Part shown: piece after piece, positions 1 to 5,257 of the stretch
How the letters are laid out: every line of letters starts with the position of its first letter
Numbering within the stretch: the stretch's first letter is position 1
Source: RGIG8748 sp045532255
GTDB taxonomy: Bacteria > Bacillota > Clostridia > UMGS1810
DNA: 6,478 nucleotides
Direction of reading: 5' to 3'
Assembly (NCBI GenBank): GCA_045532255.1
Contig: JAZSFO010000098.1
Coordinates: forward strand, 1 to 6,478
The notes under the pieces: model-generated
Database searches by the model: none
Seen by the model: the letters and a program-made list of their open reading frames with translations, nothing else
Told to the model about the DNA's origin: nothing
Translations under genes and position numbers: made by a program

Positions 1-4
1 AATG

Positions 5-29
5 CGCACACATTCGTGTGCGGATTTTT
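5..29 (+). terminator. Terminator-like hairpin at the window edge
   Basis: A 7-bp perfect stem (5-11 with 16-22, loop ATTC) is followed on the plus strand by GATTTTT. This fits a short intrinsic terminator for a plus-strand gene outside the window. On the minus strand the hairpin lies just after the tRNA-Asp 3'-end fragment at 29-47, in the same arrangement as the real tRNA-Asp and its terminator (CCA, A-rich run, hairpin), so it may instead be a relic of a duplicated tRNA terminator. No T-run follows on the minus strand inside the window. Confidence 0.35.
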
Positions 30-47
30 GGCGACCGAGAAGGGGCT
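29..47 (-). pseudogene. Duplicated 3' end of tRNA-Asp
   Basis: These 19 bases are identical to 232-250, which encode the acceptor 3' strand, CCA and part of the T-arm of the intact tRNA-Asp on the minus strand. Identity stops abruptly at 48, inside the T-stem, and nothing upstream folds as a tRNA. It is a fragment, not a gene. Short exact duplications of a tRNA 3' end are the usual scar of tRNA-targeted integration (attL/attR), but with only about 200 bp between the copies any element would have been lost. A decayed tandem tRNA duplication is the alternative. Confidence 0.55.
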
Positions 48-199
48 GATGCATATTGCTCCGCAATCTGCCTTGCTCGTCCACCCAAAGCTACGCTTTC
101 GGTACCTGACTTCGCACCAAAAAGCTAAAAACATGTCACCGGCATGTTTTCTTAACGCTTTTTGCCCTCCCAGGGTTCGAGCCCCTCTATTTAACTCAC
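48..199. other. Non-coding spacer with stem-loop and inverted T-arm copy
   Basis: No convincing gene lies here; an ORF runs through it but has no ribosome binding site and continues across the tRNA. A stem-loop spans about 119-163: seven A/T-rich outer pairs (119-125 with 157-163), an asymmetric internal loop, then eight pairs (128-135 with 143-150). Positions 172-186 (AGGGTTCGAGCCCCT) are the exact reverse complement of 244-258, the T-arm region of tRNA-Asp, so the T-arm exists here in opposite orientation 57 bp away, with the tRNA terminator between the two. Confidence 0.4.
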
Positions 200-230
200 A
201 AAAAAAGACACCATGCGGTGTCTATTTTTT
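200..230 (-). terminator. Intrinsic terminator of tRNA-Asp
   Basis: The stem AGACACC/GGTGTCT (206-212 with 217-223) closes a 4-base loop. Read on the minus strand it is followed by seven T (200-206) and starts just after the tRNA CCA end. The plus strand also has a T-run (225-230), so it could work in both directions. Confidence 0.8.
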
Positions 231-231
231 G

Positions 232-308
232 TGGCGACCGAGAAGGGGCTCGAACCCTCGACCTCCAGCGTGACAGGCTGGCATTCTAACCAGCTGAACT
301 ACTCGGCC
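232..308 (-). tRNA. tRNA-Asp (anticodon GTC)
   Basis: This is a complete 77-nt tRNA with CCA encoded in the DNA (complement of 232-234). On the minus strand the acceptor strands are GGCCGAG and CTCGGTC, the D-arm contains AGCTGGTTAGA, the anticodon stem is CCAGC/GCTGG, and the 7-nt loop CTGTCAC has GTC in the centre (274-272). The T-arm is GAGGGTTCGAGCCCC. It decodes GAC and GAU as aspartate. It is a single-gene transcription unit with its own promoter (336-364) and terminator (200-230). An exact copy of its last 19 bases lies at 29-47. Confidence 0.97.
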
Positions 309-335
309 GTGTCTCTTTTCTTAAAGGACTTGTAT

Positions 336-364
336 ATTGTAACACAAAAAATATCCTTTGTCAA
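336..364 (-). promoter_or_regulatory. Sigma-A type promoter of tRNA-Asp
   Basis: On the minus strand a perfect TTGACA (364-359) is separated by 17 bases from TACAAT (341-336), five of six consensus bases. The expected start site near 329 gives a leader of about 20 nt before the mature tRNA. The strength fits a stable-RNA promoter. Confidence 0.85.
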
Positions 365-447
365 GAATTTATTTTTATTCCTCAGTTTTGGCAGGGGACA
401 AAGTGAAATCTATTGGCATGTTTTTTGTATGAATAGTTTTATGAATT

Positions 448-810
448 GCGAAATAGATATAACAGCTTCGTCCGCTATACGGTATCCCATATCACACTAG
501 GTATGAATTTTGGGAACATTCGCCCCAAAATTCATAAGGCGTGTGCTATGGGATATCGCATTTCGTACGAGCGCACAGCAGAGGGTATTCAATGCGTTGC
601 TTTTTGCGGATTTCAAGTTAAAACAGATGCCTGAAATCCAGCAAAAAACGGAGTAAAATTACCGAAAATCAATTTCCGCTGCGGTTCGGTTATTTTAGCG
701 ATGCCAAGCTCTGAGTGAGCTTGTCAGCGCGGCTTCGTTTTTTGTGCAGATTTTAGGTAGATGTTCTTGAAATACGCACTTAGCAGCGCTTGAATATCCT
801 TTGATGAAGC
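448..810 (+). repeat. Composite palindromic repeat, copy A
   Basis: This is a 363-bp non-coding element, a diverged copy of 5199-5532. In order: a small left hairpin (448-452 with 467-471); hairpin 1, a long palindrome (480-514 with 524-558) with a 9-nt loop and an internal 4x4 mismatch; a linker containing CGTACGAGCGCAC; then hairpin 2 (579-617 with 766-803), a stem of about 38 nt per side whose loop holds the structured core. Both copies end in GATGAAGC. No transposase and no clear target-site duplication are visible. Pairs that are not Watson-Crick in copy A include four G.T wobbles (448.471, 482.556, 581.801, 585.797) and a T.G (597.786), all of which pair on the plus strand. A MITE-like or palindrome-ended mobile element, or a dispersed structured RNA, are both possible. 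Confidence 0.8.
641..747 (+). ncRNA. Structured core module of copy A (candidate folded RNA)
   Basis: A three-way junction can be drawn by eye. The outer stem is AAAAAACG (643-650) with CGTTTTTT (736-743). Hairpin alpha pairs 654-666 with 685-697 around an 18-nt loop containing AATTTCCGCTGC. Hairpin beta pairs GCGATG (698-703) imperfectly with 725-730 and AGCTC (707-711) with GAGCT (717-721) around loop TGAGT. The same module, inverted, lies at 5277-5397 with the alpha loop core and beta loop conserved and with compensatory stem changes. Transcription is not shown; no promoter was recognised. Listed as ncRNA only because of the paired changes. Confidence 0.45.
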
Positions 811-958
811 ACATCATGAAATTCACCATCTATAAAATTATTTATATATTATATTTCCTATTATTTCAACCTGCTTTTGTAACAAATCGCATACTCTCAA
901 AATCCCCAAAGCAACACCTTTGTAAAGGAATTGTAAAAAAAAGGTCATCTAAATTTTA
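811..958. other. AT-rich intergenic spacer
   Basis: This lies between the repeat and the surface-protein promoter. I see no ORF, RNA gene or promoter of note. A short perfect inverted repeat CCTTTGTAAAGG occurs near 917-928; it lacks a T-run and is not called a terminator. Confidence 0.5.
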
Positions 959-987
959 TTGACTATGCGGGAATTTAATGGTATTAT
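959..987 (+). promoter_or_regulatory. Main promoter of the SLH surface-protein gene
   Basis: TTGACT (959-964), 17 bases, then TATTAT (982-987): five of six consensus bases in each box at ideal spacing. The start site would fall near 994, giving a leader of about 50 nt ending in the strong GGAGG at 1033-1037. Confidence 0.75.
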
Positions 988-995
988 TATTGTAA

Positions 996-1019
996 GTCAG
1001 TGTCGGATATAATACTGAC
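996..1019 (+). promoter_or_regulatory. Second -10 box inside a small inverted repeat
   Basis: A perfect TATAAT (1008-1013) lies between GTCAGT (996-1001) and ACTGAC (1014-1019), a 6-bp inverted repeat centred on it. No good -35 stands 16-18 bases upstream, so as a promoter it would be weak or activator-dependent. The inverted repeat could be an operator, or it could form a hairpin in the leader of the transcript from 959-987. Confidence 0.4.
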
Positions 1020-1045
1020 ACAAAAACGAAACGGAGGTTTTAGAA

Positions 1046-3793
1046 ATGAAGACATTTAAGCGCATAATTGCATCAACCATTTCCGTGTTGATGATATTGG
1101 CTTCACTTCTTACGGTCAATGTTTTTGCAGAGACTGTAACATTCCCCGATGTGGCAGACGATTACGCATACAAGGGCGCAATCTACTCCCTCGTGGAAGC
1201 AGGCATTATCAATGGTATTGAAGAAAACGGAGTTCTCAACTTCAAGCCCGAAAATACCATTACAAGAGCAGAGTTTGCAAAGCTTATTGCAGTTAAGCTT
1301 GCAGGCAATGTAACACTTACAGAAACCACAGCACAATTCCCCGATGTTGCACAGGACTATTGGGCAAACCCCTATATAGCATATGCTGTTAAGGCAGGAA
1401 TTATCAATGGTAACCCCGACGGTACATTCCGCCCCTTTAACCCAGTTACATACGGAGAGGCTATCAAGATGATTGTATGTGCAAAGGGCTATGGCTCACT
1501 TTACATACCCAGCGAGCCCTGGTTTGCAAACTATATACAGATAGCTAACCAGATTGATCTTACAAAGTATGCACAGGGCTACGGTGCTAACGAAGCTTCA
1601 AGAGGTCTTGTTGCACAGCTTATTTACAACATGGACTTCTGCAAAAATATCACAGTTTCCCAGCCCGGAGGCGGTCCTTCATTTGAGGACGACGATGAGT
1701 ATGAAGAATTTGACGGTGTTGTAGAGGGCGTTTATGAGACATCTCTTACAGGTCAGCGCCTGGGCCTCAGCAAGCTTCAGGTTATGATAAGCGGTAAGAA
1801 GTTTGGTATCGGCGACTACGATTTGGACAAGTTCTATTCTTATCTTGGTAAGATGGTTACCATCCGTTACAAGGAAGGCAGTAAGAACGAGATTATCTCT
1901 ATTGTAGAAAGCGGAGACAACAGCAAGATTACAATTGATGCAAGCTGTATAGACTCTGTTTCTGCAGATGGTATTGAATACTATGAGGATGAAAAAAGCA
2001 CAAAGGTTCTTACAGCTAAATTTGCTGATGACCTCTATGTAATATACAACGGCTCAGGCGTTGCAAAGGATGATATCACAGATGAGTTCATTGAGGACTA
2101 CTTCAATATCGAATCCGGCGAAATCACACTTATGAACAACGACGGCGGTAAGGATTATGAAATAGCTTATGTTACAAGCTATGAAACCTACTATGTATCA
2201 GGCAAGAGCTCATCTGACGGTGTATATACCATCAATGACAACAACAACATCAACGGTGCATCCATCGTTCTTGATGAGGACGACTGCACAGTATCCAAGG
2301 TATCCTCTCTCGGCGGTAAGCCGTCTTCAAGCTCACTTTCCGCTATTACATCAAAGAGCGTTATCTCTGTTGCAAAGCCCTATGACAGAACAGAGGGAAC
2401 AGAGGTTATTATCTCTACAATCAAGGAAAGCTCCGGCGAAGTTGACGAGCTTGACGGCACCGGCTATATCTGCATAAACGGTAAGGATTATACTTACTCC
2501 GATTACTACCTCGCACTCGAGGATAAGAATCCCGATGAGTACGAGCTCGAAGTAGGCGACAAGGCTGCATTCTACTTTGACTATGCAGGCAGACTTGTAT
2601 TTATGACAAAGAGCGAAACTGCAGATGACAATAGCTATGCATATATTCTCGGCTATGACGAAGGCAGCGGCCTCGGTGCAAGATGCTATTTGAGACTCTA
2701 TGCAATCGTAGGAAGCTCCGCAAAAGTTATCGAGGATGCATACCTTGACACAGAGGTAAGATTTAACGGTAATGATGAAGTTGCTTCCGATGTAGGCGAT
2801 CTACTTGAGGAAAAGGCAGCAGAGCTTAACGACAAATTCGGAAGCTCCATCAGCAACGCAAGCCATGCTCAGCTTATCAAATATAAGTCCTTTACAGATA
2901 AGGACGGCCATACATGTATAGACGAGATAGAAACACTTGATCCCGATGTAAAGGCAGACACGCTTGACTACAAGTCCAAGGCATTCTCCCAGGACGGCAA
3001 GAGCCAGTTTGTAATAAACAGCTCCACAATCATCATTCAGGTTCCCGATGACAGAACCGATGAAACCAAGTTCAAGAAGACAACAAGTGCCTTCTCTGAT
3101 GGCAATCAATACAAGGTAGAAGCTTATGACATTAAGTCCAGCACAGCTAAGGTAGTTCTTTACTACAGCAACAGTTCAAAGACCGATATCTATGCAAGCA
3201 ACAATGTTGCATTTGTAGCAGGTAATATCCGCGGTGCTGATAATGATGATGATGTTACAGTTGACCAGCTTCCGTATTTCTATGCGGGTAACGCTGTTCC
3301 CGAAGAAAAAGATATGCCTACCTTGCTTACCGAAAAGAGAGGTATGCTCACAGGTATTGATAAGGGTGACCTTATCAGACTTGCTGTTGACAACAACGAA
3401 ATCGTTAAAGTGGAGAAGCTCTTTGTAAACGGTGTGCTTTACGACAGAAACGGCGAGGAAGCAGATGGCAATATCGTTAAACAGAGCGACGGCAAGGACG
3501 GCGAATATTACTATGTAATGTACGGAACAGTTCACGAAGTATCCGAAAGCAACGTCATGATTGCACCTCAGATTGTAGATGACCATGAGGATTATAAAGG
3601 AGAATGGGAGAACTTCAACATCACATCCTCCACAAAGATTTACAGATGGAATTCTTCAACAAGTAAGTATGAGTCCGATATAGAACCTACTTCACTTCAG
3701 TCTGTTGCTTCAACAACTGATGCGTCAACAGCTTCCAATGTAATCGTAATCAGAATTAACAATAGCGTTAAGGCAATTTATGTAGTTAAATAA
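1046..3793 (+). CDS. Secreted SLH-domain surface (S-layer-like) protein
   Basis: The product is a 915-residue exported protein probably held on the cell wall through S-layer homology domains, which in this family bind secondary cell-wall polymers. The start is fixed by GGAGG eight bases before ATG. Residues 1-28 are a signal peptide (KR near the N-terminus, hydrophobic core, cleavage likely after VFA at 28). SLH repeat 1 spans about 33-86 (FPDV...ITRAEF), repeat 2 about 98-148 (FPDV, then VTYGEA in place of TRAE), and a weak repeat 3 about 155-197 (ASRGLV). A proline/glycine and acidic linker (207-222) leads to some 690 residues of acidic, beta-rich sequence that I cannot assign. At least three segments there (about 241-288, 472-522, 764-792) share a pattern of an exposed strand, a G(K/D) turn, then a charged strand ending in alternating hydrophobics. 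There is no sortase motif or transmembrane tail; it ends in IYVVK. It is monocistronic, with a promoter upstream and a terminator downstream. An outer-layer adhesin or structural S-layer protein are both possible. Confidence 0.93.
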   Translation: MKTFKRIIASTISVLMILASLLTVNVFAETVTFPDVADDYAYKGAIYSLVEAGIINGIEENGVLNFKPENTITRAEFAKLIAVKLAGNVTLTETTAQFPDVAQDYWANPYIAYAVKAGIINGNPDGTFRPFNPVTYGEAIKMIVCAKGYGSLYIPSEPWFANYIQIANQIDLTKYAQGYGANEASRGLVAQLIYNMDFCKNITVSQPGGGPSFEDDDEYEEFDGVVEGVYETSLTGQRLGLSKLQVMISGKKFGIGDYDLDKFYSYLGKMVTIRYKEGSKNEIISIVESGDNSKITIDASCIDSVSADGIEYYEDEKSTKVLTAKFADDLYVIYNGSGVAKDDITDEFIEDYFNIESGEITLMNNDGGKDYEIAYVTSYETYYVSGKSSSDGVYTINDNNNINGASIVLDEDDCTVSKVSSLGGKPSSSSLSAITSKSVISVAKPYDRTEGTEVIISTIKESSGEVDELDGTGYICINGKDYTYSDYYLALEDKNPDEYELEVGDKAAFYFDYAGRLVFMTKSETADDNSYAYILGYDEGSGLGARCYLRLYAIVGSSAKVIEDAYLDTEVRFNGNDEVASDVGDLLEEKAAELNDKFGSSISNASHAQLIKYKSFTDKDGHTCIDEIETLDPDVKADTLDYKSKAFSQDGKSQFVINSSTIIIQVPDDRTDETKFKKTTSAFSDGNQYKVEAYDIKSSTAKVVLYYSNSSKTDIYASNNVAFVAGNIRGADNDDDVTVDQLPYFYAGNAVPEEKDMPTLLTEKRGMLTGIDKGDLIRLAVDNNEIVKVEKLFVNGVLYDRNGEEADGNIVKQSDGKDGEYYYVMYGTVHEVSESNVMIAPQIVDDHEDYKGEWENFNITSSTKIYRWNSSTSKYESDIEPTSLQSVASTTDASTASNVIVIRINNSVKAIYVVK

Positions 3794-3812
3794 TAGGGGT
3801 TATCCCAAACTT

Positions 3813-3846
3813 AAAAGAACCGCTTCGGAAACGATGCGGTTCTTTT
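3813..3846 (+). terminator. Strong intrinsic terminator after the SLH gene
   Basis: An 11-bp perfect stem AAAAGAACCGC/GCGGTTCTTTT (3813-3823 with 3836-3846) continues past a T.T mismatch into TCG/CGA closed by a GAAA tetraloop (3828-3831). The A-rich 5' arm and T-rich 3' arm allow use in both directions. It starts 20 bases after the stop codon and separates the SLH gene from the D-LDH gene. Confidence 0.9.
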
Positions 3847-3851
3847 GTATA

Positions 3852-3879
3852 TTGCTGTTTTTTTGTGAGATACTATAGT
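3852..3879 (+). promoter_or_regulatory. Candidate promoter of the D-LDH gene
   Basis: TATAGT (3874-3879) is a good -10 box. The best -35 at acceptable distance is the weak TTGCTG (3852-3857, spacer 16). Because a strong terminator lies just upstream, some promoter is needed in this 57-base gap and this is the best candidate. Confidence 0.4.
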
Positions 3880-3903
3880 AAATATATATTGGGGAGAATA
3901 ATC

Positions 3904-4881
3904 ATGATAAAAATAGCAATGTTCGATTCAAAACAATATGACATAGACAGCTTTGAGACACTTAAAGGGGATAATATCCATATAAAATACTTCGAAACCA
4001 AGCTTAACGAGGACACAGCACATCTTGCCAAGGGCTATGACGGTGTTATAGTCTTTGTTAATGATGATGTAAGCTCGGGAGCAATAGATGTTCTCTGCTC
4101 GCTTGGTGTAAGGCTTATTGCACTTCGGTGTGCAGGCTACAATAATGTAGACCTTAAGTCCGCAAAGGACAGAATAAGCATCATCCGTGTTCCTGCATAT
4201 TCGCCCCATGCGGTTGCAGAGCATGCAATAGGTATGCTCCTCACATCGATACGCAGAATTCACAGGGCATACATTCGCTCAAAGGATTTTAACTTCAGCC
4301 TGAACGGTCTTACGGGCTTTAACTTAAACGGCAGAACTGTGGGTGTTGTCGGCACGGGAAAAATCGGCAGAGTGTTCTGCGATATTTGCAAGGGCTTTGG
4401 AATGAGGGTAATTGCATACGACCTCTATCCCGATAAAAATCTCGATGTGGAATATGTCTCTCTCGATACGATATATAAAGAAAGCGACATTATATCCCTC
4501 CATTGTCCGCTCACCAAGGACAATTATCATATGATAAATGAGGACACTATAGCACTTATGAAGCAAAGTGTAATCTTAGTAAACACCTCAAGAGGCTCGC
4601 TTATAGATGCCGAGGCTCTTCTTGATGCAATCAAGGGCAAAAGGATCGGCGGAGCTTGTCTTGATGTTTACGAGGAAGAGTCGGAACTGTTTTTCGAGGA
4701 CAATTCGCTCCATATTGTAAGGGACGATATTCTGGCAAGGCTCATATCCATGCCAAATGTCCTCATTACCTCGCATCAGGCATTTCTTACCGAGGAGGCA
4801 CTTGGCAACATAGCAGAAACAACACTTAGCGGAATAAACGATTTCTTTGAAAAAGGCAGGCTCACCAATGAAGTAAAATAA
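3904..4881 (+). CDS. ldhA: D-lactate dehydrogenase (D-2-hydroxyacid dehydrogenase)
   Basis: A cytosolic NAD-dependent enzyme that reduces pyruvate to D-lactate and regenerates NAD+ in fermentation. The 325-residue length is normal for the family. The start at 3904 has GGGGAG seven bases upstream; an in-frame ATG at 3865 would add 13 residues but has no ribosome binding site. The catalytic half is 1-100 plus the C-terminus, with RVPAYSPHAVAEH at 95-107. The NAD fold has GTGKIG at 150-155 and an acidic D173 at the end of the second strand, expected for NAD over NADP. The family triad is complete: R230 (TSRG), E259 (DVYEEE) and H291 (SHQAF), with the same 29- and 32-residue spacings as Arg235/Glu264/His296 of lactobacillar D-LDH. 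No terminator follows, so transcripts may run into the fucU remnant 70 bp downstream. Related 2-hydroxyacid dehydrogenases such as the vancomycin-resistance VanH type are close, but no van genes are nearby. Confidence 0.93.
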   Translation: MIKIAMFDSKQYDIDSFETLKGDNIHIKYFETKLNEDTAHLAKGYDGVIVFVNDDVSSGAIDVLCSLGVRLIALRCAGYNNVDLKSAKDRISIIRVPAYSPHAVAEHAIGMLLTSIRRIHRAYIRSKDFNFSLNGLTGFNLNGRTVGVVGTGKIGRVFCDICKGFGMRVIAYDLYPDKNLDVEYVSLDTIYKESDIISLHCPLTKDNYHMINEDTIALMKQSVILVNTSRGSLIDAEALLDAIKGKRIGGACLDVYEEESELFFEDNSLHIVRDDILARLISMPNVLITSHQAFLTEEALGNIAETTLSGINDFFEKGRLTNEVK

Positions 4882-4884
4882 AAC

Positions 4885-4913
4885 TTGACAGAGGATAAAA
4901 ATTATTGTACTCC
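4885..4913 (+). promoter_or_regulatory. Isolated TTGACA upstream of the fucU remnant
   Basis: A perfect -35 box (4885-4890) starts four bases after the D-LDH stop. The hexamer at spacing 17 (TACTCC, 4908-4913) is a poor -10, and the TATA-like sequence at 4917-4923 is too far away. It could be a decayed or activator-dependent promoter. Confidence 0.25.
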
Positions 4914-4951
4914 AATTATATAAGACATTAACCCGAAAGGAGTGTATGATA

Positions 4952-5257
4952 ATGCTAAAAGGTATACCAAACATAATTTCCCCCGAGCTTCTTGAAGCAA
5001 TTCTCAAGCTCTTCCCCCTCGACACATATCAGGACCCCGTATATATTATGGAAAAGGTCCCAGGAGATGATGTTCCCACACCTATTCTCGATACCTATAG
5101 ACAAATCATTAAGCCTCACACAGATGCGGATCTTACACCTGTAGAGAGATTTGAATTCTATGAGCGCGCCAAGAAGGCATATGCCGTTGTTATGACGGGC
5201 GAAATAAATACAATTGCTTCGCCCGCTATACGATATCCCGTATCACACTGGGTATGA
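4952..5257 (+). pseudogene. fucU: Broken L-fucose mutarotase / RbsD-type gene
   Basis: FucU/RbsD enzymes interconvert sugar anomers. This 101-codon frame starts at ATG 4952 with AGGAG (4938-4942) nine bases upstream; an ATG at 4946 is too close to it. Residues 1-14 (MLKGIPNIISPELL) match the family N-terminus, and residues 14-84 match its second half, including R66 in ERFEFYERA and VVMTGE. Compared with my memory of E. coli FucU (140 residues), about 40 residues are missing between PELL and EAI. That segment holds the GHGD catalytic histidine and the substrate-binding aspartate. The C-terminal YGN substrate-binding segment is also gone: codons from about 83 onward (INTIASPAIRYPVSHWV) come from the palindromic repeat, which also gives the stop. 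The reading frame is open but the protein cannot be a normal mutarotase. A rare in-frame remnant with a new role is possible but unlikely. Confidence 0.8.

Noticed and set aside
16..500. Open frames running through the tRNA-Asp region and into copy A
   Set aside because: They cross the tRNA gene, its terminator and the repeat, have no ribosome binding site and show no protein-like pattern.
448..810. CRISPR array, group II intron or retron as explanation of the repeats
   Set aside because: There are no short regularly spaced repeats, no reverse transcriptase gene and no intron domain V-like hairpin recognised. The parts are long palindromes occurring once per copy.
448..810. Classical insertion sequence
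   Set aside because: No transposase ORF in either copy and no matching terminal inverted repeats or target duplication could be found at the ends.
1046..1132. Reading the N-terminus of the SLH protein as a membrane anchor
   Set aside because: A basic start, one hydrophobic stretch and a small-residue VFA site fit a cleaved signal peptide, and SLH repeats follow directly.
3865..3903. Upstream in-frame ATG for D-LDH
   Set aside because: It would add 13 residues not typical of the family and has no ribosome binding site. ATG 3904 has GGGGAG at seven bases and starts at the family N-terminus.
4324..4566. Minus-strand ORFs inside the D-LDH and SLH genes
   Set aside because: They are antisense shadows of well-supported genes, without ribosome binding sites or recognisable products.
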